Part shown: positions 8,964-18,702 of the stretch, piece after piece
How the letters are laid out: every line of letters starts with the position of its first letter
How positions within the stretch are numbered: position 1 is the stretch's first letter
From: Gammaproteobacteria bacterium
Lineage (GTDB): Bacteria; Pseudomonadota; Gammaproteobacteria; UBA9339
DNA length: 37,782 bases
Assembly (NCBI GenBank): GCA_016936855.1
Contig: JAFGXA010000038.1
Location: forward strand, 1 to 37,782
Reading direction: 5' to 3'
Translations under genes and position numbers: made by a program
Notes under the pieces: model-generated
The model's database searches: none
What the model was told of the DNA's origin: nothing
The model's input: only the letters and a program-made list of their open reading frames with translations

Positions 8964-10093
8964 AAAGCATCATAAAATTTATCATCTCCACCGTTGTAAC
9001 ACTACTAATAGTATTAATTCTCGGGACTTTTTTAATAGGATATTTTGTAAATATTAATCAGTTTAAAAGTGAACTTACTAAAGTTGTAAAACAAAAGACA
9101 GGGCGCACTCTCTTAATAAAAAGCAATATGAAGCTCTCATACTTCCCTCTAAGCTTAAGAGTACAAAATGTAACCTTGAGCCGAGAAAACAAGCCAAACC
9201 AAATCCAATTTTCCATCAAAAAAGCCACTATAAAGGCTAATTTAGTAAAACTGATGGAAGGTAAATTCGTTATCAACAAACTCTCTCTTACTGGCACAAC
9301 ACTTTACCTTAACAACAAAAACAAAATTTTCATAAAACAATTAAATAGTCGCTGCATTTTTCGCGATAACACGCTCACCTTAAACCCTATACAAGCAAGT
9401 TTATATAATGGTGCACTATCAGGGAAACTAACCTTAAATTTAGACAACAACAAATTAAAACTAAATACCAATGCAACCAAAATCTCGATCAAACCCCTGC
9501 TAATGGATGCTGCCAACTATAAACAACTAACTGGCAATATTAATTTTAATTTCAACATTGAAACTTCAAGTAAAAATCCATCTACCATCACAAACCAAAT
9601 GAATGGCTCTGGTGCTTTTAGCGCTCTTAATGGTAAATATTATGGTGTAAATCCGATTTTGCTTGTTAAACAAACCTACGCAGCATTAAAGAAAAAACCA
9701 ATGCCAGCCACACCTAACAAACCTGCAACTGCCTTTAAGAGTGTAACAGCTACTTTCAATATTAAAAACGGAGTGCTTTCAACCAATGGCTTCAAAGTGC
9801 TAGGCAAGGGATTCTCGATAAGCGCTCAAGGCAATGCTAACTTAAATAATTCAACAATTGATTTTGAGCAGAAAATCACCATTGATAGAAAACATCAAGA
9901 AGCCTTAGAAGTTCCCGTTAACATCACAGGCACCTTAACCAAACCGCAATTCAAACCAAACATGGTTTATCTTGCCAAAATCACCTTACAAACAGCAGGA
10001 GATGCTATCATCAAAAACTTCCATTCTAGCAAGGAAGGGTTAAGTGATGCTGGCAAAAAACTAAGCGAAGCAATAGGGAAAATATTTAAATAA
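8960..10093 (+). CDS. AsmA-family periplasmic/inner-membrane protein
   Basis: 377 residues. One N-terminal transmembrane anchor (about 7-30) is followed by a long beta-rich periplasmic chain. The start of the mature part (KTGRTLLIKSNMKLSYFPLS) and the C-terminal stretch (TATFNIKNGVLSTNGF, then VNITGTLTKPQFKPNM) are typical of AsmA/YhdP-type proteins, which are implicated in outer-membrane phospholipid and LPS homeostasis. The start codon overlaps the gsp gene stop (ATGA), so the two are translationally coupled. It is shorter than E. coli AsmA. A distant GspN-like role in type II secretion is conceivable from position but is not shown by the sequence. Confidence 0.8.
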   Translation: MKSIIKFIISTVVTLLIVLILGTFLIGYFVNINQFKSELTKVVKQKTGRTLLIKSNMKLSYFPLSLRVQNVTLSRENKPNQIQFSIKKATIKANLVKLMEGKFVINKLSLTGTTLYLNNKNKIFIKQLNSRCIFRDNTLTLNPIQASLYNGALSGKLTLNLDNNKLKLNTNATKISIKPLLMDAANYKQLTGNINFNFNIETSSKNPSTITNQMNGSGAFSALNGKYYGVNPILLVKQTYAALKKKPMPATPNKPATAFKSVTATFNIKNGVLSTNGFKVLGKGFSISAQGNANLNNSTIDFEQKITIDRKHQEALEVPVNITGTLTKPQFKPNMVYLAKITLQTAGDAIIKNFHSSKEGLSDAGKKLSEAIGKIFK

Positions 10094-10216
10094 CAGATCC
10101 GTCTTCACTACGCTTCGCCGAGACAGGCTTCGTTCAGAGTGAATTCTTGCTAAGGACACAAAGAAAACTGGCTTGACCGGGCGTAGTTCTGCGAGTGAAA
10201 CGAGCAGACCAAAGGC
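10094..10216. other. GC-richer spacer 3' of tRNA-Phe
   Basis: About 120 bp between the AsmA-like stop and the 3' end of tRNA-Phe. Base composition is visibly richer in G+C than the neighbouring genes. I see a loose inverted pair (GCTTCGCC and GGCTTCG) but no convincing gene or terminator. It may be a fragment of a repeat whose other copies are outside this window. Confidence 0.4.
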
Positions 10217-10292
<76 letters not shown>

Positions 10293-10430
10293 ATCTTTAA
10301 AAAGATCAGATTGGTATTAAACCGATTGCAGCCTACCAAGTCAAGTCTTTATTGCAAACACCCCTTCTTTACCATAAACTCCGACGAAATTCCGTGGCTT
10401 ACGGTTATAGTCTGGATATGAGAAGAAAGT

Positions 10431-11321
10431 ATGTTACCACTTACACTACTATCTACGCTTGGTTTAATTTGGGGATCAGCCTTTGCTATAGCACGCTATG
10501 TGATGTGCAACGGTGTATCGCCATTAATCTATTCTTTTATGGTGGTTTTTTTCCCAGCAATATTAATGTCAATTCATTGCTTAAATAAAAACAATCTACA
10601 CAAAGTAATTTTTACCAATCCCAAGTACTATATAATAACCGCCCTACTAGGCATTGTTATTCCTAATACCAACAAATACTATTTAGCATCTCATCTGCCA
10701 TCTGGCATTTTAGCCATAATAGTAGCCACCACCCCATTTTTCATTTACCCGCTAGCTTTATTATTTCGCGAAGAAAAGTTCCAACTACAAAGACTATTAG
10801 GAAGCCTGTCTGCAAGCTGCGGAATTTTATTGCTAGCCATTTTACATTCAACCACTCACCTTAGCATCAACTACTATTTGTTAATAAGCTTTATTACGCC
10901 AATAAGTTACGCTACTTGCGCCGTTTACGTTGCACGTTTCATACCACAGAAACAAGATGTAAAAATACTTACAACTGGCATGCTAATCGCTGCTGCAATT
11001 ATGCTTACTCCGGTCTTATTCACCCACAGCATTGCTTCACTAACCTCCCTAACAATGGGAACTAGCATCGCTATCATCGCTGAAATACTATTAGTCACTA
11101 CAGGTTATTTGATTTTATTTAAAATACTGAAAAACTATGGCTCAATAAATTACAGCCTAGTAGATGGCATCGCCGGAATTGTTGGTGTATTTTTTGGGTA
11201 TATATTTTTCACCGAAACAATCTCCAAGTTTATAATTTTAGCAATTGTATTTATTGCCTTAGGAATTATTTTGTTAAAAAAAAGAAAACCAAAACTTGAT
11301 ACAAATAAATTGCACATGTAG
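10431..11321 (+). CDS. EamA/DMT-family permease
   Basis: A 296-residue integral membrane protein with about ten hydrophobic segments in two similar halves, as in the drug/metabolite transporter superfamily. The first helix carries LGLIWGSAFAIARYV, a family hallmark. The end of the first half (ATTPFFIYPLALLFREEKFQLQRLLG) and the second half (SLVDGIAGIVGVFFGYIFFTE) match EamA repeats. An AGAAG motif precedes the ATG. The protein ends with a basic tail (KKRKPKLDTNK). Substrate cannot be told. The stop codon runs directly into a GC-rich hairpin at 11322. Confidence 0.9.
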   Translation: MLPLTLLSTLGLIWGSAFAIARYVMCNGVSPLIYSFMVVFFPAILMSIHCLNKNNLHKVIFTNPKYYIITALLGIVIPNTNKYYLASHLPSGILAIIVATTPFFIYPLALLFREEKFQLQRLLGSLSASCGILLLAILHSTTHLSINYYLLISFITPISYATCAVYVARFIPQKQDVKILTTGMLIAAAIMLTPVLFTHSIASLTSLTMGTSIAIIAEILLVTTGYLILFKILKNYGSINYSLVDGIAGIVGVFFGYIFFTETISKFIILAIVFIALGIILLKKRKPKLDTNKLHM

Positions 11322-11343
11322 GGGCGGACCACTGTGTCCGCCC
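11322..11343. terminator. GC-rich hairpin after EamA gene
   Basis: GGGCGGAC and GTCCGCCC form a perfect 8-bp stem with a 6-nt loop, starting one base after the last base of the stop codon. There is no run of T after it, so it could be a rho-assisted stop, an mRNA-stabilising hairpin or a dispersed intergenic repeat. Called a terminator from position only. Confidence 0.4.
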
Positions 11344-11392
11344 TTGCCTAAAACAGCACGGTTTTTTTTAACTGATTAGGTGCAATATCATG

Positions 11393-11420
11393 AAGATCCC
11401 GGATCAAGTCCGGGATGACG
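11393..11420. repeat. Single palindromic repeat unit
   Basis: CCCGGA and TCCGGG arms (11398-11414), preceded by AAGAT and followed by ATGACGG. It has the same outer sequence (GAT..., ...GATGACG) as the units at 6590-6728 and 11966-12061. It lies between the convergent EamA and lspA genes. Confidence 0.65.
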
Positions 11421-11462
11421 GTGCATTTTATTAGCACAGGTGTTTTATAGCAAAAATTATAC

Positions 11463-11936
11463 CTATCGATTTTCTTTAACAAAACTCAACAACAATAACA
11501 AGGCACCAATTGTGATAGCACCATCGGCTACATTAAAAGCTGGCCAGTGATACATATGCCAATGAAAATCCAAAAAATCGACAACAAAACCACGAAATAA
11601 GCGATCAATCAAATTACCAATGGCACCAGCTAAAATTAATGAAATAGCAAGGGATGTTAACTTCTGATTTTTTTTCAATCTCCACAGCCAACCAAGCAAA
11701 AAAACAGTTGCTACCATTGCCAATATAATGAAAAACAGGTTCTGCCAACCAGATTCAGCAGCTAAAAAACTAAAAGCCGCGCCAGTATTATGCATATTAA
11801 TCAGGTTGAAAAATCCAGTAATTTTTATACCACTTAAAAAATTAATTTTCTGCATCACCAAATATTTAGTGTATTGATCAAATGCTATAATCAAAGCTGA
11901 AAGAACAACCCAAAGCAATTTATAAAGTTTTTCCAT
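11463..11936 (-). CDS. lspA: Lipoprotein signal peptidase (SPase II)
   Basis: A 157-residue inner-membrane aspartyl protease that removes the signal peptide of diacylglyceryl-modified prolipoproteins. It has four hydrophobic segments. Conserved blocks are AFDQYTKYLV (18-27), NTGAAFSFL (50-58), AGAIGNLIDRLFRGFVVDF and FNVADGAITIG. The Asp residues at about 120 (VVD) and 138 (NVAD) are the likely catalytic pair. It follows ileS in the same direction, the usual ileS-lspA order, but with a 152-bp gap that contains a composite palindromic repeat. Confidence 0.96.
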   Translation of the reverse strand: MEKLYKLLWVVLSALIIAFDQYTKYLVMQKINFLSGIKITGFFNLINMHNTGAAFSFLAAESGWQNLFFIILAMVATVFLLGWLWRLKKNQKLTSLAISLILAGAIGNLIDRLFRGFVVDFLDFHWHMYHWPAFNVADGAITIGALLLLLSFVKENR

Positions 11937-11965
11937 TAAATTAAACCTATTGTTTATATCGCATA

Positions 11966-12061
11966 CTCATTCCTGCGAACGCTGAAATCCAAAGACAAAT
12001 AAAACAAAAATTTAAAATATTTTCTACATGCCTCTGGATCCTGGCGTCCACCAGGATGACG
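11966..12061. repeat. Composite palindromic repeat, copy 2
   Basis: The left half is CTCATTCCTGCGAACGC then ATCCAAAGAC. The AT-rich core contains AAAACAAAAATTTAAAATAT. The right half is CTCTGGATCCTGG, then CCACCAGGATGACG. The architecture and core match 6590-6685: two inverted hairpin units ending toward GGATGACG around an A-rich spacer. It sits inside the ileS-lspA operon, so it is transcribed and would fold in the mRNA. Confidence 0.75.
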
Positions 12062-12088
12062 TTGTGCGCGGGTTGACGCGTGAAAACC

Positions 12089-14899
12089 TCAAGCGAACCT
12101 GCGCAATTCTCCATCGCCATCAACATTAGCAACACAACGCGAACAGAGTTCCGGATGCTCCTTATTTTCACCGACATCATTTCGATATTGCCAACAACGC
12201 ACACACTTATTGGCATTAGATGCCACAACCTTGATCCACAAACCACCATCTGCAGAGGCCACCGCACGTTGATCCTTATCCGCCAACAATTGCACTTTGG
12301 CATCAGCCGTAATTAAAACAAAACGCAACTCTCCCCCGAGCAAGCTCAAAATATTCAACCAATGTTCATCGCAATAAAGCGTAACTTCAGCTTCCAATGC
12401 TGACCCTATGTAACCTAAAGAACGTTGTTTTTCTAACTCTTTATTTACTTCTCCGCGCAAATAGATAATTTTCTGCCAAAACTCTTGGTCCATAGCATTA
12501 TCAGCATTAAATACAGGAAAATCTTTATACCAAGTTGCAAGCATTACAGAAGCAGCCTTTGGCTCCGGCAAATAGCTCCACGTCTCTTCAGCAGTAAAAC
12601 TCAAAACTGGAGCTATCCAACGCACCATGGCTTGTAAAATGTAATAGATCGCTGTTTGCGCTGACCTACGACCCACGCTATCAGTCTGCATGGTATATTG
12701 ACGATCCTTAATTATATCTAAGTAAAACCCACCCAACTCAATCGAACAGAAACTATGGACTTTTTGGTAAATCAAATGAAACTGATATTCATCATAAGCA
12801 TCTTTAAGCTCTTGTTGCAAATTTTCGGATCTTTTAACTATTGCGCGATCCAAAGCCAACATATTATCAGGCGCAACCATATGCTTTGAACTATCGAAAT
12901 CATGCAAATTAGCTAAAAGAAAACGTATAGTGTTTCTAATCCGACGGTAGCTATCAGCAACTCGCTTCATACCCTCATCGGATAAAGATAACTCAGCACT
13001 GTAATCAGTCGCTGCTACCCAAAGACGCGCAATATCAGCACCATACTTTTTAATCAATGTTTCTACTTCGATAACATTACCCAAAGATTTAGACATTTTG
13101 TGTCCCTTGGCATCAACCACAAAACCATGAGTTAACACAGTTTTGTATGGAGCATGCCCCCACATCGCAACTGAAGTTAACAGCGATGATTGAAACCAGC
13201 CACGATGCTGATCTGATCCCTCTAAGTACAAATCAGCAGGAACATCTAAATTAGCGCGCTCTTTTAAAACACAATTATGACTTACGCCAGAATCAAACCA
13301 AACATCCAAAGTATCAAGCACTTTTTCATAATTTGCCGCATCACTGCCCAACAAATCTTCACCACTTAAATCCTGCCAAACTTCAATACCATGTTGCTCA
13401 ATCTTAAGGGCCACCTGCTCAATAATATCCATTGTATTTGGATGTAGTTCTCCAGTTTTTTTATGGATAAAAAGCGGCATTGGCGTACCCCAGAGTCGCT
13501 GTCTTGAAATACACCAATCAGGACGATTTTCAATCATACTTTTAATACGCGCCTTACCCCATCCCGGCAACCAACGCACTTTCTCTATTTCATCCAGTGC
13601 TTTAGCGCGCAAAGCATTTTTATCCATGCTAATGAACCATTGTGGTGTTGCTCTAAAAATTACTGGCGTCTTATGTCTCCAGCAATGTGGATAGCTATGT
13701 AATAATTTAGCATAACAAAGTAAATTACCGCGCTCTTTTAGTAGCTCAATTACTTTATCGTTAACTTTAAACACATGTTCGCCACCAAAAAATGGCAAAT
13801 CATCACGAAAACAACCGTTATTTTCTACTGGATTATCAATTGGCAAACCATATTCAACACCAATCAAATAATCATCTTGACCATGACCTGGCGCCGTGTG
13901 CACAGCTCCAGTACCATTTTCCTGAGTTACATGCTCACCTAAAACAATAGGCACTTGTCTGTCTAAAAACGGGTGCTGCAATAAAATATTCTCTAATTTA
14001 GCACCAATTATCTTATCAACAATCTTTCCATCATCAATGGCATAACGGTCCAACATATCTTCAAATAAATTTTCCGCGACCAATAGATATTTTCCAGGAA
14101 GCTCAACTAGAAAATAATTATATTCAGGATGCAGGGCTACTGCCTGATTAGCTGGCAAAGTCCAAGGCGTCGTCGTCCAGATTGGTACAATAATAGTTTT
14201 TTTGGCATCTAACTTTATATTGCAACAAGCGGCAAATTTATCACACTCTACCACGGAAAAAGCCACATCAATCGCCGGAGACTCTTTGTCTTTGTACTCA
14301 ACCTCAGCTTCAGCTAAAGCAGATCCACAAGCAGTACACCAATGCACCGGCTTAAAACCATGCGCCAAATGACCATTTTCTATGATTTTACCCAGGGCTC
14401 TTACAATATCAGCTTCATACTTGTGATTCATTGTAAGATATGGATTCTCCCACTCGCCGATTACGCCCAAACGAACAAAACCTTGCTTCTGCAACTCAAC
14501 TTGCCGAGAGGCATAATCACGACATGCTTCATAAAACTCTTCCTTGCTAACTTTAACACCAGCCTTACCTACCTTTTTTTCGACATTAATTTCAATAGGT
14601 AACCCATGACAATCCCAACCAGGAACATATGGAGTATCCAAACCATTTAGCGCGCGAGACTTAATAACAATATCTTTCAAAATCTTATTCAGAGCATGGC
14701 CCATATGCAACTTGCCATTGGCGTACGGAGGACCATCATGCAGTATAAATTTATCACGACCACTACGTGCATCACTACGCTTTTGATTAAGATCAAGCTC
14801 TTGCCAATTTTGCAAAACTGCGGGCTCTTTTTGTGGCAAATTAGCCTTCATCGGAAAGCTGGTCTTAGGTAAATTTAAGGTATCTTTATAGTCTTTCAT
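12089..14899 (-). CDS. ileS: Isoleucyl-tRNA synthetase
   Basis: A 936-residue class I synthetase that charges tRNA-Ile, close to the E. coli length of 938. HMGH (residues 65-68, in PYANGKLHMGHAL) is the HIGH motif, and GHKMSKSLGNV near residue 600 is the KMSKS loop. The editing domain has TTPWTLPANQAVALHP. The C-terminal zinc site is CVRCWQYR with later CSRC. I chose the ATG at 14899 (MKDYKDTLNL), which matches family starts; an open frame runs 42 codons further upstream but its residues are not family-like. lspA lies downstream; no ribF is seen upstream. Confidence 0.97.
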   Translation of the reverse strand: MKDYKDTLNLPKTSFPMKANLPQKEPAVLQNWQELDLNQKRSDARSGRDKFILHDGPPYANGKLHMGHALNKILKDIVIKSRALNGLDTPYVPGWDCHGLPIEINVEKKVGKAGVKVSKEEFYEACRDYASRQVELQKQGFVRLGVIGEWENPYLTMNHKYEADIVRALGKIIENGHLAHGFKPVHWCTACGSALAEAEVEYKDKESPAIDVAFSVVECDKFAACCNIKLDAKKTIIVPIWTTTPWTLPANQAVALHPEYNYFLVELPGKYLLVAENLFEDMLDRYAIDDGKIVDKIIGAKLENILLQHPFLDRQVPIVLGEHVTQENGTGAVHTAPGHGQDDYLIGVEYGLPIDNPVENNGCFRDDLPFFGGEHVFKVNDKVIELLKERGNLLCYAKLLHSYPHCWRHKTPVIFRATPQWFISMDKNALRAKALDEIEKVRWLPGWGKARIKSMIENRPDWCISRQRLWGTPMPLFIHKKTGELHPNTMDIIEQVALKIEQHGIEVWQDLSGEDLLGSDAANYEKVLDTLDVWFDSGVSHNCVLKERANLDVPADLYLEGSDQHRGWFQSSLLTSVAMWGHAPYKTVLTHGFVVDAKGHKMSKSLGNVIEVETLIKKYGADIARLWVAATDYSAELSLSDEGMKRVADSYRRIRNTIRFLLANLHDFDSSKHMVAPDNMLALDRAIVKRSENLQQELKDAYDEYQFHLIYQKVHSFCSIELGGFYLDIIKDRQYTMQTDSVGRRSAQTAIYYILQAMVRWIAPVLSFTAEETWSYLPEPKAASVMLATWYKDFPVFNADNAMDQEFWQKIIYLRGEVNKELEKQRSLGYIGSALEAEVTLYCDEHWLNILSLLGGELRFVLITADAKVQLLADKDQRAVASADGGLWIKVVASNANKCVRCWQYRNDVGENKEHPELCSRCVANVDGDGELRRFA

Positions 14900-15061
14900 G
14901 CGCGCAACTTTAGCACACGCAGCAAAGGGGTCAAGTTTAGAATTGCGATAGATAAACTTAACCCATATAAACCATAGACTTGCTCCATCTATCGGAGTTA
15001 TGATGCGCCAAGTTTTATAACACACAAAATCTCAAGCCTTTTTAATAGATTTGATATACAC

Positions 15062-17083
15062 ATGACACTCATCACAATAGGCTCTATTCTTATCGCAACC
15101 TTATCAGGTTTATTACCAATTATTTTTTTAAAACGCTGGCCAACACTTCTGAGACTAATCCATTCAACATTGATTGGTTTAGCAGGTTTGGGATTTATTT
15201 CGGCGGGACTATTAACCTTATCAACAAATCAATCGATTATTTTAAATTTAACTACAGGGTTTCCTGCCATCAGTTGGTCCCTGCATTTGGATGCTTTATC
15301 GGGATTTTTTCTCTCTTTAATAGGCATTATTGTTATTGCTATTGCATTCTATATACCGTTTTATTTAAGACAATATGAGAACACTAAACAATCCATAAAT
15401 TCATTAATGTTTTTCACTGGATTATTTTTAGCTAGCATGTCTTTAGTTATATTGGCCAATAACATTTTTTCCTTTTTATTCTCTTGGGAAATGATGTCAC
15501 TAACTAGTTACTTCCTAGTGATTTACCAACATCAATATGCCGAAAATCGTAAAGCCGCCCAAGTTTATTTATTGATGGCTCATTTAAGCGGCCTATTTAT
15601 CCTATTAGCTTTTGGTATTCTCGCTAAATTTAGCGGTGCCTATGATTTTCAAACTATACATACTCACGCAGCAACACTCACACCATTGTGGGCAAACATA
15701 GCTTTTTTATTTGCCTTTCTCGGATTCGGCATAAAATCCGGCATGGTTCCAGTTCACGTTTGGTTACCAAAAGCACATCCAGTAGCGCCATCTCACATAT
15801 CTGCTCTAATGTCTGGTGTGATGCTAAAGGTCGCAATTTACGGCTTGATCCGCATTGTCTTTAATTTATTAGGTGTGATCCACTGGCAATGGGGCATGCT
15901 AATTATGTGTATAGGCGGTCTATCAGCTTTATGGGGAATTTTATATGCATTAATGCAAAACAATCTCAAGCGTTTATTAGCATACAGTTCCGTCGAAAAT
16001 ATCGGTATTATTTTTATTGGACTTGGCCTATCCGTTATATTTATAAGCGATGGGCATCCGATGCTCGGCGCTTTGAGTTTAATCGCGGCGCTATATCACA
16101 CGTTAAATCACGCCGTATTCAAAAGCCTATTGTTTCTAGGAGCTGGCGCCATTTTGCAACATACCCATGAACACGATTTGGAGAACATGGGTGGTTTAAT
16201 TCATAAAATGCCACAAACTGCCCTTTTCTTTTTGATAGGTTGTATAAGCATTGCCGCGCTACCACCATTTAATGGCTTTGTTTCTGAGTGGCTAACCTTC
16301 CAAGCATCATTACAAACCTCCGTATTACACAGCAATATTATGCGCGTAGTTATCCCAATTGCAGCTGCTGTATTAGCACTAACTGGAGCTTTGGCTGCCG
16401 CCTGCTTTGCCAAAGTATACGGCGTAGCTTTTTTAGGTAAATCACGCACTAGACACGCACGTCATGCACGAAAAACCGGACTCGGCATGCGTTTTTCTAT
16501 GGCAGCATTAGCAAGCACATGCTTACTCTTAGGCATATTTCCAGCTTTTATAATCCATTTAATTAATAAGATTCCTGCATCATTATTTGGAACTGGTCTA
16601 TCGCCAACACATGTTCAACACTGGTTATGGATCGCTCCCATTTCTTTCAAAGTCTCATCCTACAGTAGCCCTATAATTTGTGGTGGCATAATTTTGCTAT
16701 GCATTATTACCTATTTTTTGCTAAGACAATTTGGTCACTCTTACGCATACAAAAAAAACCCAGCTTGGGATTGTGGCTTTGGCGGACTAAATACCAGAAT
16801 GCAATATAGTGCCACCGCCTTTGTAATGCCAATCAGACGAGTTTTTCACAACGCTTGGCAGTTAGATGAAAAAATTACCACAGAAAACACTGAAGATGGT
16901 GATACAAAAATAAGATATGAATTACGTATTAAAGACTGGATTTGGACAACATGTTATAAGCCGCTTGATAAATACATACAAAAATCCGCTAAATTGTTAG
17001 CACATCTTCAAGGCGGCAATATGCGCATTTATCTTGCCTATACCTTTTTTACTTTATTAATACTCTTATTGGTGGTTTCGTGA
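15062..17083 (+). CDS. HyfB-like proton-pump subunit (complex I L/M/N type)
   Basis: A 673-residue polytopic membrane protein of the antiporter-like family (HyfB/HycC, NuoL/M/N). The pump signature is intact: a Glu in FSFLFSWEMMSLTSYF, a Lys in GFGIKSGMVPVHVWLPKAHP, a second Lys in HTLNHAVFKSLLFLGAGA, and the His-rich loop after it. The C-terminal extension (NPAWDCGFGGLNTRMQYSAT) is typical of HyfB/HycC. It is first gene of a six-gene operon; its stop overlaps the next start (GTGA). No Shine-Dalgarno is visible before the ATG. It should translocate protons or sodium as part of the complex. Confidence 0.93.
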   Translation: MTLITIGSILIATLSGLLPIIFLKRWPTLLRLIHSTLIGLAGLGFISAGLLTLSTNQSIILNLTTGFPAISWSLHLDALSGFFLSLIGIIVIAIAFYIPFYLRQYENTKQSINSLMFFTGLFLASMSLVILANNIFSFLFSWEMMSLTSYFLVIYQHQYAENRKAAQVYLLMAHLSGLFILLAFGILAKFSGAYDFQTIHTHAATLTPLWANIAFLFAFLGFGIKSGMVPVHVWLPKAHPVAPSHISALMSGVMLKVAIYGLIRIVFNLLGVIHWQWGMLIMCIGGLSALWGILYALMQNNLKRLLAYSSVENIGIIFIGLGLSVIFISDGHPMLGALSLIAALYHTLNHAVFKSLLFLGAGAILQHTHEHDLENMGGLIHKMPQTALFFLIGCISIAALPPFNGFVSEWLTFQASLQTSVLHSNIMRVVIPIAAAVLALTGALAAACFAKVYGVAFLGKSRTRHARHARKTGLGMRFSMAALASTCLLLGIFPAFIIHLINKIPASLFGTGLSPTHVQHWLWIAPISFKVSSYSSPIICGGIILLCIITYFLLRQFGHSYAYKKNPAWDCGFGGLNTRMQYSATAFVMPIRRVFHNAWQLDEKITTENTEDGDTKIRYELRIKDWIWTTCYKPLDKYIQKSAKLLAHLQGGNMRIYLAYTFFTLLILLLVVS

Positions 17084-18027
17084 AAACTTTATTAATCGAA
17101 ATTATACAAGTACTACTATTTTTAGCATTATCGCCTCTCCTGCTTGGTTGGATAAAATGCTTAAAATGTTTATTGCAAAATCGTCGTCCACCATCAATAA
17201 TCCAACCATATTTTAATTTAATTAAATTAATACGCAAACAAACGATTGTTCCATGTGAAGCTTCCTGGATTTTTCGGTTTACACCATATCTTATGTTCAG
17301 TGTATCGATATTAGCAGGAATAATGGTACCGTTATTCGCGATAAATCTACCAATAGCCTACATGCAAATTGGCGATGTTATCGTGTTAATTGGGCTGTTT
17401 GCTTTGGCGCGTTTTTTCCTAGTGTTAGCTGGCATGGATATAGGAACAGCGTTCGGCGGCATGGGTTCATCAAGAGAAATGCTGATATCATCGCTTGCTG
17501 AACCATCAGCATTATTGGTTTTATTCACACTAGCAATGACCGCATCCAGCACCAATCTTTACCTTATCATTAAGCATTTAATCGAGAGTAGCTTTGTATT
17601 AAGACCATCTTTTGTTTTTGCCTTTTTGGGTTTAGCCATGATAACGCTCGCCGAAACTGGACGCATCCCAATTGATAATCCAGCAACGCATCTTGAATTG
17701 ACCATGACGCATGAAGCTATGATTCTCGAATATAGCGGCCGCTATTTAGCATTAATAGAATGGAGTGCACAAATAAAGCTCATGGTTTATTTGGTACTTT
17801 TAAGCAATATTTTCTTTCCCTGGGGTATAGCCACCAATTTAACATTGAGCAGTTTAAGTATTGGCCTTTTAGCGACCATACTAAAACTATTTGGTTTTGG
17901 CTTAATTTTGGCTATAACAGAAACAAACCTAGCTAAATTAAGATTATTCAGGGCGCCATATTTCTTGAGCATAACATTTATGTTGTGTTTGTTGGCGATT
18001 CTAAGTCACGTTATTTTAGAGATCTAA
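17080..18027 (+). CDS. HyfC-like membrane anchor subunit (NuoH type)
   Basis: 315 residues, about eight transmembrane segments, homologous to HyfC/HycD and complex I NuoH, the subunit that links the soluble redox arm to the pump modules. Recognisable blocks are QPYFNLIKLIRKQTIVP, GTAFGGMGSSREM and AETGRIPIDNPATHLELTM followed by EAMILEYSGRYLALIEW, rich in the conserved acidic residues of the E-channel region. It starts with GTG overlapping the hyfB-like stop by four bases. hyfE follows after three bases. Confidence 0.93.
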   Translation: MKTLLIEIIQVLLFLALSPLLLGWIKCLKCLLQNRRPPSIIQPYFNLIKLIRKQTIVPCEASWIFRFTPYLMFSVSILAGIMVPLFAINLPIAYMQIGDVIVLIGLFALARFFLVLAGMDIGTAFGGMGSSREMLISSLAEPSALLVLFTLAMTASSTNLYLIIKHLIESSFVLRPSFVFAFLGLAMITLAETGRIPIDNPATHLELTMTHEAMILEYSGRYLALIEWSAQIKLMVYLVLLSNIFFPWGIATNLTLSSLSIGLLATILKLFGFGLILAITETNLAKLRLFRAPYFLSITFMLCLLAILSHVILEI

Positions 18028-18030
18028 AAC

Positions 18031-18702
18031 ATGGATAGCATATTACACTATCAACAAATCGCATCCACACTATCCATGTTAATGTTGTTTGCAGCGTTTG
18101 CCTTGCTAATTAATAAAAGAATATTAAGCTTAATTAATTCTTTTGCTATACAAAGCTTTCTATTAGCACTCGCTACTTTTGGACAAGCATTTATCTTACA
18201 TAGATATGCCATTTATTTTTCTGCCTTACTAACACTCACGCTAAAAGTAATATTAATTCCGTGGTTTCTTCGGCGATTAATTTTTAAATTAAAAATCCCC
18301 AAAGAAATTCCACAAATCACCCATCCATTTTTCACCTTATTTGGCGCATTAGCGCTAGTGATTTTTTGCTACTACATTATCGCGCCCATAAATTTATTTC
18401 CATCAATAGCCGCCAAAAACATCGTAGTGGTTGCTATGACCATCATCCTCTTGGGTATGCTGCTTATGATAATTAGGAGCAATGCTATAAGTCATGTAAT
18501 TGGTTTTATGGTTATGGAAAATGGCCTGTTTTTTGCAGCATTAATATCCACCCAAGGTGTACCAATGATAGTAGAACTTGGAGTTGCCTTTGATCTCTTA
18601 GTAGCCGTCGTATTATTTGGCGTGTTCTTTTTCCATATCAGATCAAGTATCGACTCAATGGATGTAGATAGTTTAAATCGTTTAAGAGAGGATACAGAAT
18701 GA
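18031..18702 (+). CDS. HyfE-like membrane subunit
   Basis: 223 residues with about seven transmembrane helices, matching hydrogenase-4 subunit HyfE, whose C-terminal part resembles NuoK. The C-terminal block has SHVIGFMVMENGLFFAALIS with a buried Glu, followed by VELGVAFDLLVAVVLFGVF with a second one, and ends DSLNRLREDTE. These are the acidic residues expected in a NuoK-like proton path. It overlaps the following gene by four bases (ATGA). Confidence 0.9.
   Translation: MDSILHYQQIASTLSMLMLFAAFALLINKRILSLINSFAIQSFLLALATFGQAFILHRYAIYFSALLTLTLKVILIPWFLRRLIFKLKIPKEIPQITHPFFTLFGALALVIFCYYIIAPINLFPSIAAKNIVVVAMTIILLGMLLMIIRSNAISHVIGFMVMENGLFFAALISTQGVPMIVELGVAFDLLVAVVLFGVFFFHIRSSIDSMDVDSLNRLREDTE

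Noticed and set aside
11947-12316. Small open frames on both strands around the ileS 3' end
   Set aside because: They are out-of-frame or antisense shadows of ileS and the adjacent repeat, without family motifs or ribosome-binding sites.
14900-15025. N-terminal extension of IleS by 42 residues
   Set aside because: The frame is open but the residues do not resemble IleS, and the ATG at 14899 gives the normal family start.
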